Assembly (NCBI GenBank): GCA_009193035.1
Contig: SWDT01000105.1
Location: 124,001-188,000, forward strand
DNA: 64,000 nt
Direction of reading: 5' to 3'
Source of the DNA: Halicephalobus mephisto
Lineage: Eukaryota; Nematoda; Chromadorea; Rhabditida; Panagrolaimidae
In this document: piece after piece, positions 11,801-21,930 of the stretch
Layout: the number at the start of each line of letters is the position of its first letter
Position numbering within the stretch: the stretch's first letter is position 1
Made by a program: the position numbers and the translations under genes
Notes under the pieces: model-generated
Told to the model about the DNA's origin: nothing
Database searches by the model: none
The model's input: the letters and a program-made list of their open reading frames with translations, nothing else

Positions 11801-12912
11801 GTAGTAGGTTTTTAGAACTCTTTGGTCTTGGAAAACTTCATCTCCGAAGGTATTTAGTCTGTTCAGTACGATCCGAATGGCCACGGCGGTGACCCATTGT
11901 TGGAGGACTTCGGATTCTTCAAAGTTCTCAGCAGAAGGTCTGCCGTCGAGGGTGGAGAAGGCGATGTTGCCGCCGGTGAGAGGAGATATGTCGGAGAACT
12001 CACGGGTGCACTGGGCGACGGCTTCGTTCCCGGGGAGGATGGGGGCTTTTTCGGGCATTTTGTAGGTCGATTTGCAGGACCCCGAGTAGAACTGCCACGG
12101 GATCCACTCTCCATCTGCCGTCGTCTTCTTGTATATCGCGAACGATTCCGGTCTCGGAGACACAAACTTCAGTCGTACATACGTTATATCATATGCTTTC
12201 CCGAGAACTAGGGTAAGGGTGACGTTGTTGGGGTACTGAATCCCGTCCAGCATAGTGTCCGACTGCCACCAAGTCTCATTGTCGGGATTATTGAAGTCAG
12301 TTAGGAATCTAGTAGGGTGGTTGTAGCCCTGAAAGTCCTCCAATCAGAAAATTCCTAAAATTCTAAAAATTTCTAAAATTCCAAAAATTCTAAAAATTCT
12401 AAAAATTTCTAAAAATTCCTAAAAAAATTATCAAAATTTCCAAAAGTCGATAAAATTATTAAAATTTCTCAATAATATCTGAAAAATTTAAAAATTTGCA
12501 TAAGATTCTAAAACTTTCAAAAAGCTCTGTGAAGTTTTTCGGAATTGTCTACAAAATTTAAAATTTATTTTTTACAGTAAAATAAATTTTTTCTGAAACG
12601 AAATGAACTCACAGAAACCCTGTCGTCACAGACACTGCAGATTTTCGTGTTTCCACGGAGACTGATCTGGCTACAGTAATGACTAGGCTGTCTAGTGCCG
12701 CAGGTGTTGGAGCTGATGACTTCTCTGTTGAAAGCAGCATTGATGAATTCAGGAACGCATCTCTGAGGAGCACTCAGATTTCCGTTTCTGTAACAATCAT
12801 GAGATGCCATTGCCTCAGGCGAAATAATAAAATTTTCATCGTATTTTTCATAATTATTCGAAAATAATCCTTTAGAGATCAACAAAAATAGAAAAATGGA
12901 TTTTTTCCACAT
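2878..12912 (-). CDS. lam-2: Laminin subunit gamma, copy A (1625 aa, 13 exons)
   Basis: Basement-membrane laminin gamma chain; it pairs with alpha and beta chains through its coiled coil and polymerises through its N-terminal domain. Exons: 12912-12613, 12328-11769, 10868-10690, 9550-8788, 8305-8094, 8045-7514, 7230-6859, 6458-5914, 5398-5147, 4168-3831, 3786-3672, 3628-3429, 3387-2878. The sum is 4878 nt and every phase closes. Signal peptide 1-18 ([18 protein letters not shown]); laminin N-terminal domain to about 286; EGF-like (LE) repeats; L4 domain about 530-700 interrupting an LE repeat; further LE repeats to about 1040; CDDCYTL junction; coiled coil about 1045-1610; C-terminal [14 protein letters not shown] with the gamma-type Cys. 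Length matches the gamma-1 family (about 1600). Absence of a beta-type knob and presence of L4 mark it as gamma. A TTTCAG acceptor ends 5 nt before the ATG. Introns hold several transposon-like elements. It is a paralogue of copy B; which one keeps the ancestral role is unknown. Confidence 0.93.
4502..5092. mobile_element. Pogo/Tigger-like non-autonomous DNA transposon in laminin A intron
   Basis: Perfect 25-bp terminal inverted repeats (TACCCTAATTTCGCGCATAT... and its complement) enclose about 590 bp inside the 978-bp intron between exons 9 and 10 of laminin A. The outer TA at each end is consistent with a TA target duplication, typical of the Tc1/mariner/pogo superfamily. On the plus strand around 4600-4730 are broken reading frames resembling the C-terminal end of Tigger transposases ([20 protein letters not shown] followed by a stop; one frameshift and stop before it). 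I infer an internally deleted copy that kept a transposase 3' remnant. Confidence 0.75.
5522..5702. mobile_element. 181-bp TA-flanked inverted-repeat element (MITE) in laminin A intron
   Basis: Ends TACAGTATAACTTGGATATA and the complement of TATATACAAGTTCGACTGTA form about 30-bp imperfect inverted repeats starting with TACAGT, the usual terminus of Tigger/pogo-type elements. It lies in the intron between laminin A exons 8 and 9. No coding capacity. Confidence 0.7.
7686..7950 (-). repeat. Gene-conversion tract 3, copy A side
   Basis: 265 bp of laminin A exon 6 that matches copy B 24652-24916 with no difference that I could find, including all silent positions, while flanking codons differ at once on both sides. 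It encodes the second half of the split LE repeat, one full LE repeat and the start of the next ([20 protein letters not shown] onward). Confidence 0.85.
8928..9346 (-). repeat. Gene-conversion tract 2, copy A side
   Basis: 419 bp of laminin A exon 4 matching copy B 23777-24195 with about five substitutions. It encodes LE repeats 3-4 and the start of the L4 domain. The tract is visibly GC-rich compared with flanking coding sequence; both edges are sharp. Confidence 0.85.
10518..10656. mobile_element. MITE, CTACACACAAAA family, next to laminin A exon 3
   Basis: 139-bp element with inverted ends of about 33 bp (TACGCACAAAAAAAGTAACT... against the complement of ...ATGCTTTTTTGTGTACC). It shares the motif GTCCAGTAAC near its ends with the copy at 58671. 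It lies only about 33 bp from the splice donor of exon 3 (10690). Confidence 0.75.
10995..11537. mobile_element. Palindromic MITE in laminin A intron 2
   Basis: Outer arms AAACATAGGTTTTCTGAAATGA and its exact complement bound about 540 bp. Internally a segment containing TGATAGAAGATTGAATATAA occurs twice in direct order and again inverted, so the element is a nested palindrome. A shorter relative is at 57252-57579. No coding capacity. Confidence 0.75.
11880..12200 (-). repeat. Gene-conversion tract 1, copy A side
   Basis: 321 bp of laminin A exon 2 matching copy B 22714-23034 with three substitutions seen. It encodes the core of the laminin N-terminal domain (polymerisation domain), from the KAYDITY region to the LQQWVTAVA region. 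Confidence 0.85.
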
Positions 12913-12916
12913 TTTT

Positions 12917-12920
12917 TCTG
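12917..12920 (-). promoter_or_regulatory. Likely spliced-leader acceptor of laminin A
   Basis: AAATTTCAG on the minus strand ends five nt before the laminin A start codon (12912), with no upstream exon needed. It supports the chosen start. Confidence 0.5.
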
Positions 12921-13020
12921 AAATTTATTTTTAATTTTTGATTTTATCCAAAAAGAAAACAATATTAAAAACAACGAGGAAAGAAAATAGAAACAAAAGC
13001 TTCAATAAGATCGATTTTAC

Positions 13021-13375
13021 GATTCACAATTCTAAAGTCAAATAAAGACATGAACGGGAAATAAATCAACCGTAGTTTTTCGAAGATATACAGAATTAAA
13101 ATGCCGAATAAACTTTAGGGATAAATGGAATTTTTCGAAATTACTCAAAATTGAAGGAAAATTATTTCTATAAGTCCTTATAATATAATATTTCATCGTT
13201 TTTGATTATTTTAAAAATTTAATTCTGACTATTCATAACTCTAAAGTCAAATACAGACATGAACGGGAAATGAATCAACCGTAGTTTTTGGAAGATATAT
13301 AGAATTAAAATGTCAAACAAACTTTAGGGATAAATGGAATTTTTCGAAATTACTCAAAATTGAAGAAAAAATTCT
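13021..13375. repeat. Two direct ~207-bp repeats
   Basis: A segment with AGACATGAACGGGAAAT and TCAACCGTAGTTTTTCGAAG occurs at about 13021 and again at about 13228, well over 85% identical. Confidence 0.8.
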
Positions 13376-13589
13376 AAAATTGAAAAAATTCATAAAAATT
13401 AATTATTATTTTTTTAAAAATTTAAAAAATTTATAGAAATTCATAAAAATTAATTTTTATTTTTATTTTAAAAATTCATAAAAATTAATTATTATTTTTA
13501 TTTTAGAAATTTTAAAAATTCATAAAAATTAATTTTTATTTTTATTTTAGAAATTTTAAAAATAAAATTATCTACGAAAATTTGACGAC

Positions 13590-13860
13590 TAGTTGAGGGT
13601 TCGAAACAGATGGGCAACATGTCTTCTATTTTCCATTTTCTATTTTCTCCTATTTTCGGAAAAGAAAGAACCACAGGGGACCATGTTCAAGCTGTCCGTG
13701 CCAACCAAGCAAGCTGATTCACGATCGGCTCGTTCGATCAACATTCTGGCCAACTTCACATAAACACTTTTTACAAGCACATTGCCGATCGGAGACGTTG
13801 AAAAAAAACATCAATCGTTTCAAAGATGAAAATAGTTCCTGATTGACCACTGGACAAAAA
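13590..13860. promoter_or_regulatory. Complex-sequence island, candidate laminin A promoter/enhancer
   Basis: Non-repetitive, GC-richer block 0.7-0.9 kb upstream of laminin A, containing palindromic ACGATCGGCTCGTTCGATC and GCCGATCGG words. Regulatory role is inferred only from its contrast with the surrounding repeats. Confidence 0.35.
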
Positions 13861-14009
13861 GGAGATCCGTTTATCGAAGGTTATTCGAAAAATCTAAAAA
13901 ATAAATTATTCTTTAGATCAAATATCGAGAAAGAAAATTTTCAAAAAAGGAAATAATCATATCCGTTTTGATATTTGGATTAAAGTTATCTGGAAATGAT
14001 TAATTGAAA

Positions 14010-15250
14010 AAGAAATATTTGGTTAGAATTTTTTTGGATTAAAGATTTTAATTTATAAATATTTTAAAAAATTCAAAGTTAAAAGTTACAAGATTTTAAA
14101 AATTATTATTTTATATTTTATTTAGTAAATCAACTTTATTCAGATCTGATTATGGATATAGGAAAAAAATATTTCGTCAGAATTTTTTTGGATTTAAGAT
14201 TTTATTTTAATTTATAAATATTTTAAAAAATTCAAAGTTAAAAGTTAAAAATTAAAAGATTCTAAAAATTATAATTTTTTATGTTTCATCCATCGGATCA
14301 ACTTTATTCAGATCTGATTGTGGATATAGGAAAAAAATATTTCGTCAGAATTTTTTTGGATTTAAGATTTTAATTTATAAATATTTTTAAAAATTCAAAG
14401 TTAAAAGTTACAAGATTTTAAAATTATTATTTTATATTTTATTTAATAGATCAAGTTTATTCAGATCTGATTGTGGATATAGGAAAAAAATATTTATTGG
14501 AATTTTTCTGGATTTAAGATTTTAATTTATAAATATTTTAAAAAATTCAAAGTTAAAAGTTAAAAATTAAAAGATTCTAAAAATTATGATTTTTTATGTT
14601 TCATCCATCGGATCAACTTTATTCAGATCTGATTGTGGATATAGGAAAAAAATATTTCGTCAGAATTTTTTTGGATTTAAGATTTTAATTTATAAATATT
14701 TTTAAAAATTCAAAGTTAAAAGTTAAGATTCTGAAAATTATAATTTTTTATATATTATTTAGTAGATTAACTTTATTCATATCTGATTGTGGATATAGGA
14801 AAAAAATATTTCGTCAGAATTTCTTGGATTAAAGATTTTAATTTATAAATATTTTAAAAATTCAAAGTTAAAAGTTACAAGATTTTAAAAATTATTATTT
14901 TATATTTTATTTAATAGATCAAGTTTATTCAGATCTGATTGTGGATATAGGAAAAAAATATTTGATTGGAATTTTTCTGGATTTAAGATTTTAATTTATA
15001 AATATTTTAAAAAATTCAAAGTTAAAAGTTAAAAATTAAAAGATTCTAAAAATTATAATTTTTTATGTTTCATCCATCGGATCAACTTTATTCAGATCTG
15101 ATTGTGAATATAAGAAAAAAAATATTTCGTCAGAATTTTTTTGGATTAAAGATTTTAATTTATAAATATTTTTGGAAATTCAAAGTTAAAAGTTAAGATT
15201 TTAAAAATTATAATATTTTATATATTATTTAGTAGATCAACTTTACCTAC
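14010..15250. repeat. Tandem array, ~155-165 bp unit, about 8 copies
   Basis: The unit carries TTTATTCAGATCTGATTGTG, GATATAGGAAAAAAATATTT and AATTCAAAGTTAAAAGTT. Neighbouring units differ by small indels and substitutions. Satellite-like, no coding capacity. Confidence 0.9.
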
Positions 15251-16079
15251 ATCTAATCTTAAATTTTATAAACTAATATTCAATCAAAAATTTATGTAAT
15301 AAAATTTCAAAATAATATATAATTGATTTTAAAAAATAATTCCGAATAAGTAAATTTTTTTGATAAATTTAATTATTTTTTAAACTTAAATATATTTTTC
15401 TCATTAATTACAGTTATTTAATAATTTTTCAAAAAAAATTTTAAATTTAAATATTTTCGAAATTATTTTTTTTCAAAAAAATTTAAAAAAATAAATATTT
15501 GAAATTTGAATTTTAAACGCTGAAAAACGATACATAACTACTTTCAAAAATCCACTTAAAATAAATAAACTTTTTTTGTAAATTTAGCATTACTTTCATG
15601 AATTTTTGAAAAAACTTTTTTTGTGCACCAAATGCCAAGACGATCATAGAAAATTCTCGTCATAGTTTTCCCAGGTGGACCGTTTTTTGAATTTTTTGCA
15701 TTTTTTCATTCAAAATAAACCTCCAAAACTCAATATCATTTTTTTTAAATTTTTGAATAAATTTTTTTTTAATTTTTGAATTAATTTTTTTTTTAATTTT
15801 TGAATTAATTTTTTTTTAGATTTTTGAGTAAATTTTTTTTTTAATTTTTGAATTAATTTTTTTTTAAATTTTTTATTACAAAAAGAAAAAGGAATTTTCT
15901 CAACATTAAAATTTTTAAAAAATAAATGTGAAAATTATAAATTTTTACAGTATTTGATCTGGAGGTTCCAGTCAAGATTCTGGGATTACGGTAATCGCAT
16001 TTTTCAAAAAGATTTTAAAAAGTTGAAAAACAAATCTTCAGAATTTTCATAATTCAAAAATAATTCATTTCTAGAAATT

Positions 16080-16350
16080 TGCATAATTTAAAAAGAAATT
16101 AAAACTACAGTAATCTCTGAAACTTAAAACTACAGTAATTTAAAGGAAATTAAAATAACAGTAATCTCTGAAACTTAAAACTACAGTAATTTGAAAAGAA
16201 ATTAAAATCACAGTAATCTTTGAAATTTAAAACTACAGTAGAAAAAGTAAAATTACAGTAATCTTCGAAATTCAAATTTACAGTAATTTCAAAAAAATCA
16301 TAATTACAGTAATCTTCGAAATTTGAATTTACAGTAATTTTTGAAATTAA
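16080..16350. repeat. Short tandem repeats with AAACTACAGTAAT
   Basis: About six units of 45-60 bp, each containing AAACTACAGTAAT or close variants and a 'ctctgaaac' or 'cttcgaaat' word. TACAGTAA words recur through this window. Confidence 0.75.
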
Positions 16351-16379
16351 AAATTTATTTCAAAATTTGTTTTTGAATG

Positions 16380-16510
16380 ACCGATTTTTGTTCAAAAACG
16401 AAAATCCAATTAATCAAGCCACTGTTAATCGCTCGCAGTCGGTCTCGGTTAAGTGCCAGAGGCAAAGATCAAAAATTCGTCTGTTTGTGAGTCATTTGGA
16501 TTTTCCTAAA
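16380..16510. promoter_or_regulatory. Complex-sequence island in the laminin spacer
   Basis: About 130 bp of non-repetitive sequence (includes CGCTCGCAGTCGGTCTCGGTT) between two tandem arrays. Candidate cis-regulatory element. Confidence 0.3.
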
Positions 16511-16639
16511 TTACCCCCAACTGTTTTTCTAATTTTTTAGGATTAAAATTCCATAAAATTCAAAAATCATTTAAAATTTCAAAACTAAATATTTAAAATT
16601 AAAATCCCAAAAATTTCTATCGAGCCAATTTTAAAAAAA

Positions 16640-17200
16640 ACTTTCGTACTGAGATAATATTTTTAAAAACTTTCGTGTTGGGATAATATTTTTGAGAATT
16701 TTTGTGTTAGGATAATATTTTTGAGAATTTTCATGTTGAGATAATATTTAAAAAAACTTTCGTACTGAGATAATATTTTTAAAAATTTTCGTGTTGGGAT
16801 AATATTTTTGAGAATTTTTGTGTTAGGATAATATTTTTGAGAATTTTCATGTTGAGATAATATTTAAAAAAACTTTCGTACTGAGATAATATTTTTAAAA
16901 ACTTTCGTGTTGGAATAGTTTTTTTTTTAAATTTTCGCACTGGGATGATTTCTTAGATTATTTTCGTGTTGAGATAATTCTTTAAAAAACTTTCGTGTTG
17001 GGATAATATTTTCAAAAATTTTCGTGTTGGAATAGTTTTTTTTTAAACTTTCGTGTTGAGATAATATTTTCAAAAACTTTCGTGTTGAAATACTATTTTC
17101 GAAAATTTTCACGTTGAGATAATATTTAAAAAAACTTTTGTGTTAAGATAATTTTTTTTAAATTTTCGTGCTGAAATAATTTTAAAAAAATGATTTCTGA
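16640..17200. repeat. Tandem array, ~35-40 bp unit, about 15 copies
   Basis: The unit reads approximately AAACTTTCGTGTTGGGATAA followed by T/A runs. Reading frames across it are artefacts of the repeat. Confidence 0.9.
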
Positions 17201-17460
17201 TTTTTCACAATAGTGCAATTGATTAGGTTGTCCAACTTGCAAGTGGCCTTCGATCATGACCGATCGATCAAATTCTCGATGATGGTTTTCTTGCCCTTTT
17301 TTGATCAATTTGAGTGTTCCAAGGCCCTTCTTGATCTCCAAAGAGGGGATCGCCCAGTTTACGCGATAAACAAACATGAATATTCTTTCCTTCTCGAGAT
17401 AGCCATCGGTCATTTCCGAGCGTGTTCCAAACTAATCAAATCAGGTGAGAAAACTAAGAT
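17200..17460. promoter_or_regulatory. Complex-sequence island in the laminin spacer
   Basis: About 260 bp of unique sequence rich in GATC/GATCGATC words and containing CGCGATAAAC (GATA-type). It has open frames on both strands (17126-17413 minus, 17213-17470 plus) but neither has recognisable homology or splice context. I read it as a candidate enhancer. Confidence 0.35.
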
Positions 17461-17496
17461 CGTGATTTGACTATTCTTCCTTTATAAAATTTAATT

Positions 17497-17786
17497 ACAG
17501 TCAATTCTCGACTTAACGTCACTCTCGATTTAAGATAATTTTTTTTGTCCGATTCTGGCAAAAATTCATTTAAAATAATATAAATCAACTCTCGATTTAA
17601 AGTAATTTTTTTTTATCCGATTCTGGCAAAAATTTATTTAAAATAATATAAATCAACTCTCGATTTAAAGTAATTTTTTTTATCCGATCCTGGCAAAAAT
17701 TCATTTAAAATAATATAAATCAACTCTCAATTTTAATTAATTTTTGTCCAATCCTTTGGATTACGTTATGTTGAGAGTCGACTGTA
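17497..17786. mobile_element. TA-flanked inverted-repeat element with internal tandem repeats
   Basis: Ends TACAGTCAATTCTCGACTTA and the complement of TATGTTGAGAGTCGACTGTA match as imperfect inverted repeats; the interior is three ~63-bp direct units (CAACTCTCGATTTAAAGTAA...). Pogo/Tigger-type terminus, no transposase. Confidence 0.7.
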
Positions 17787-17814
17787 TTCTGAACGTGAAA
17801 TGTGACTTATGTTA

Positions 17815-18330
17815 TTTAGAAACTCTTATTAGTAGGGATTTTAATGGTACTCTATTAATGGAGGTTTTACCAGTACCCCATAAGTAGGATGATTTACGAG
17901 TGCTTATATCAATAGAAATTTTACTGATACCTCTAATTAGTAAAGTCATTTACTGACATCCTGTTAGTAGGATGACTTACGAGTACCTCGACCGATATAT
18001 TTTTCATCGGTGCTCTCATCAATAAAATAATTTGTGAGTATTTCCATCAATAAAATAATTTGTAAATATTTCTATCAATAGGAGTTTTGCTAATATTCTC
18101 ATCAATAGAATAATTTGTAAATATTTCTATCGATAGGAGTTTTGCTAATATCCCCATCAGTAGAGTAATTTGCGAGTACCCTTACTGATACAATTTTCAC
18201 TGGTACCCTTATTAGTAAGATGTTTTGCGAGTACCCTTATTAATAGTTTTCTCAGTATTTTTCCAGCAGGTTTTTCTAATGTCTTATTAGTAAAGTTCTT
18301 GTCAGTAAAGAATATGTTTTAAAATTACTA
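17815..18330. repeat. Degenerate tandem array, ~45-60 bp unit
   Basis: About nine units containing variants of GAGTACCCTTATTAGTA and ATCAATAGAATAATTTGTAA. Confidence 0.7.
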
Positions 18331-18454
18331 TTATATAAGAAATACAAGTTTAACGTATCATGGTGAAATTTTTAAATTATCAGTAATTTTATATTTGACT
18401 AATTTCTAGTAACTTTTTGAGCGAACTTCCACTCCCACTGATAAATAATAAACT

Positions 18455-19470
18455 TTACTGTAGTTTTCGAAAACTTTCGCGTCGAGAGTTGATTTCACTT
18501 TTAAATCACTTTTACTATCAAATTTGACTTTTATTTATTAACAGTTAACTTTACCGTAGTCTTTGAAAACTTTCGTGTTGAGAGTTGGTTTCATTTTTAA
18601 ATCACTTTTATTATCAAATTTGACTTTAATTGATTAACAATCAACTTTACCGTAGTCTTTGAAAACTTTCGCGTTGAGAGTTGGTTTCATTTTTAAATCT
18701 TTTTTTATAAATTTCATTTGCATTGGTAAAATTATTTTTCAATGATTTTCAAGGACTTTTGTATCGAAAGTTGATTTCTCTTTTTTCTTAGGTTCCTTTT
18801 TGCACGAATGTCCACTCGCACCTGAAAGTGATCGATCTCATTATGATCTTCAAAAATTTCCTGACGAGAACTGGTTTCACTTTTTTCTTAAATTGTTTTT
18901 TGTGTTAAATTCCACTCATATCAGTAATCATGAATTTTACCATAATCTTTGAGAATTTTCATCTTGAAAGTTGATTTTATTTTTAGATTATTTTGGACGC
19001 GAATTTTCACTCGAACTGGTAAATAATCAATTTTATCGTAGTCTTCGGAAACTTTCGTGCCAAGAGCTAATTTCATTTTTAAACCACTTTTATTATTAAA
19101 TTTGACTTTTATTGATTAACATTCAACTTTACCGTGATCTTTAAAAACTTTCGTGTCAAGAATTGATTTCATTTTTAATCCTAAATTTCGTTCGCATTGG
19201 TTAACAGTCAACTTTACTGTAATCTTTAAAAACTTTCGTGTCAAGAATCAGCTTCATTTTTAGATCATTTTTTAAAAATTTCCTCGCACTGGCAAATAAT
19301 CAATTTTATCGTAGTCTTCGGAAACTTTCGCGTCGAGAGTTAATTTTATTTTTGAATCACTTTTATTATTAAATTTCACTTTTATTTCTTAATAATCAAC
19401 TTTACCGTAGTCTTCGAAAACTTTCGCGTCGAGTATCAACTTCATTTTTAAAATATTTATTTTTAATTAA
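18455..19470. repeat. Degenerate tandem array, ~110-130 bp unit, about 8 copies
   Basis: The unit contains CAACTTTACCGTAGTCTTTG, AAAACTTTCGCGTCGAGAGT and a TTTCATTTTTAAATCACTTT word. The GTGTCGAGA/GCGTCGAGA word is shared with many other repeats in the window. Confidence 0.85.
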
Positions 19471-19489
19471 AATCTTATTTTTCGACCAT

Positions 19490-19840
19490 TTCCTCGTTGA
19501 TTAATTTTGCTTTGTTTGCAAAGTTTTCTTGTTTAGTTTTGAACCGTTTTTCTTGTTTTTTCCAAGATTTAAGTACACAAACTAAGTTGCGCAAGTGAGT
19601 CCAGAGTTGTTGATCAATCGATTAGAACCAAATCTCCCAGAGCCAAAGAACATCTTGGCCAAGTTTATTTGTTTCTCCCGTTGACCCAGGGCCGAACATT
19701 CCGCCGGCAGACGCACCTTGGCCCGATATTCCTCGACCCATAAAATCTAAAAAGTCAAAGTTGTTCGTCCGGCCCCAATCAGTTCCAAATGAGTGGTTCT
19801 TCTCACTTCTTCCCTAACTAATTTGGTATTTCTGTTATGT
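19490..19840. promoter_or_regulatory. Complex-sequence island, largest in the laminin spacer
   Basis: About 350 bp of unique, GC-rich sequence (includes GGCCGAACATTCCGCCGGCA and CACCTTGGCCCGATATTCC) about 2.1-2.4 kb upstream of laminin B. No open frame of coding character. Best enhancer/promoter candidate of the spacer. Confidence 0.4.
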
Positions 19841-19904
19841 TTTTAATTACGGTTTTCGTGATAAGACAAAAATAAGTTTTTTTAGGAATTTTATTTTTTA
19901 TTGA

Positions 19905-20480
19905 AATTAAGGATCAGAGTTTGAAGTCAAAAATTTACTTTTCTTTCTAAGACAGTATTTAATTATTTTTTGTTTCAAAGTTACCTAAATTGATGAAATT
20001 TTTTCGAATCTAGAAATCTAGAATTGAACTAAATCCTCTTGACACGAAAATTCTAAAATTTCGAAATTTGTATCTTAAAACGAAAATTCTAAAATTTCGA
20101 AATTTGTATTTTAAAATGAAAAATCCAAATTTTGAATCTCGATTTTATTAAAATAGATCACAAAATTTTTTGATTTTTTAATTTAATTTAGATCTGTTCG
20201 GAATCTGAATTCTACTTTATCCAAGTTGATGGTCAGAGTTTGAAGTCGAAGATTTACTTTTCGTTCTAAAACAGTATTTAATTATTTTTTCTTTCAAAGT
20301 TACCTAAATTGATGAAATTTTTTCGAATCTAGAAATCTAGAGTTGAACTAAATCCTCTCGACACAAAAATTCTAAAATTTCAAAATTTGTATTTTAAAAC
20401 GAAAATTCTAAAATTTGTATTTTAAAACGAAAAATCCAAATTTTGAATTTCAATTTTATTAAAATTTTGAATAAAGTTTT
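19905..20480. repeat. Two direct ~318-bp repeats
   Basis: A segment with CAGAGTTTGAAGTC, AAGTTACCTAAATTGATGAA and TCTAGAAATCTAGA occurs at about 19915 and about 20233, roughly 90% identical over about 200 bp. Confidence 0.8.
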
Positions 20481-20779
20481 TTTAGAATTTTATAATTAAG
20501 GATTTTATTTTTTTATTTTATTTGAACTTTGTAGTTTTTAGATCTTTCCAGAATTCCAGCAGGAAGTTCTGAAATTTTACGAAGGCTTCTAAATACTTCA
20601 ATATTTTCTAAAAAATTCCAGAATTTTCAAAAATTATCAAAAAATTCTTAAAAATAAAAATTTTTTGAAAATCTTCGAAATCAAAATTTTCAAAAATTCT
20701 TAAAAATTAAAAATTTTAATTATGGTAATTTTATAAATTTAATTTTTTTTAAATTTTTATAAAAGTTTTTTTATTTTTT

Positions 20780-20970
20780 TTGTTTTGAATCTATTTTCGA
20801 TCCGGATAGGCGTTACGCATTCTCTACAGAGTTGTGAACAACTTGGCAACATTCTCTCTTGGACTAAACAATTTTTTATCAGCAGACATTTGAATCGTTT
20901 CATCCTTCTCGAAGAATCAATAACTGAGGCGCCAAACTGGGCTTTTATTTGTTTTCCCTCTTATTGAACT
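20780..20970. promoter_or_regulatory. Complex-sequence island 1 kb upstream of laminin B
   Basis: Unique block with ACAACTTGGCAACATTC and GAGGCGCCAAACTGG. A 60-aa frame crosses it without recognisable similarity. Candidate laminin B promoter-proximal element. Confidence 0.35.
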
Positions 20971-21470
20971 AGAGTTCTGTAAAGTTTTCTGGAATCTCCT
21001 ACGATCCAATAGACTATTCTGGAACCTTCTAGAATCCAGAAGGAACTTGAAAATACTTGAAACTAAGAATTCTGGAAGTTGAGAAAGTTCGTGTCGAGAG
21101 AATTTTCTTTTGTAATTTCTTCAATTACTAAACTAGAGTTCTGTAAAGTTTTCTGGAATCTCTTACATTCCAATAGACTATTCTGGAACCTTCTAGAATC
21201 CAGAAGGAACTTGAAAATACTTGAAACTGAGGATTCTAGAAGTTCAGAAACTTTGTGTCAAGAGAATTTTCTTTTATAATTTCTTTAATTACTAAACTAG
21301 AGTTCTGTAAAGTTTTCTGGAATCTCTTACATTCCAATGGACTATTCTGGGATCTTCTAGAATCCAGGAGAAACTTCAAAATATCTGAAACTGAGGATTC
21401 TAGAAGTTCAGAAAATTTATGTCGAGAGAATTTTCTTTTGTAACTTCTTTAATTCTTGAACTAGGATTTT
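20970..21470. repeat. Tandem array, ~172-bp unit, three copies
   Basis: Units starting with AACTAGAGTTCTGTAAAG and ending GTGTCGAGAGAATTTTCTTT; the translated frames at 21079 and 21255 are repeats of each other and not genes. Confidence 0.9.
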
Positions 21471-21895
21471 CTACAATCCAATGGACTATTGTGAAACTTC
21501 ATAATTTTCCAGAAATCCTTGGAATATTCCATACTTCAACAAAAATTGTAAAAATCCACAATTGAGGATTCTGAAAATTTTGAAAATTCGTGTCAAAATA
21601 ATTTTGTAATTTTTAAATTTTATTTCTATTTTTTTTTAATATCTTAAAATTTTTCTAAAATGATTGTAATTTTTTTATTTTTTAAAGAATCCTAAAAATA
21701 ATTTTTGAAATTTAATTTTTTTAATTTTTAAAGAATCCTAAAAATAATTTTTGAAATTTAATTTTTTAAATTTTTTATTTTTTATTTTTTAAAGAATCCT
21801 AAAAATAATTTTTGAAATTTATTTTTTAAAGAATCTTAAAAATTCGTGTTGAAATAATTTTTTATTTTTAAACTTTTACAATATTATGACTGTTG

Positions 21896-21901
21896 TTTCA
21901 G
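21896..21901 (+). promoter_or_regulatory. Likely spliced-leader or 5'UTR acceptor of laminin B
   Basis: TTGTTTCAG ends at 21901, 29 nt before the laminin B start codon, immediately after low-complexity sequence. It fits a trans-splice acceptor. Confidence 0.45.
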
Positions 21902-21930
21902 GCTAGAGAACTTGGGCATTGTCTTGAACC

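Larger units (their letters stand above)
12913..21930. promoter_or_regulatory. 9-kb head-to-head spacer between the two laminin gamma genes
   Basis: No gene seen on either strand. Roughly two thirds is low-complexity AT or tandem repeats (listed separately). Five islands of complex, higher-GC sequence stand out: about 13590-13860, 16380-16510, 17200-17460, 19490-19840 and 20780-20970. They are candidates for the promoters and enhancers of the two laminin genes. The short reading frames across them (for example 17126-17413 and 20785-20967) have no coding character. Confidence 0.6.

Noticed and set aside
2878..12912. Laminin copy A as a beta chain (which would make the pair a normal beta/gamma set)
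   Set aside because: It has the L4 domain, gamma-type LE order, the N-terminal domain ending [13 protein letters not shown] typical of gamma, and aligns end to end with copy B.
17126..17470. Two overlapping frames of 85-95 codons in the laminin spacer
   Set aside because: No similarity, no splice context, and half of the minus-strand frame lies in a tandem repeat. Kept as a regulatory island.
12913..21930. CRISPR-like arrays suggested by regular short repeats
   Set aside because: The units are contiguous tandem repeats without unique spacers, in a eukaryotic genome.
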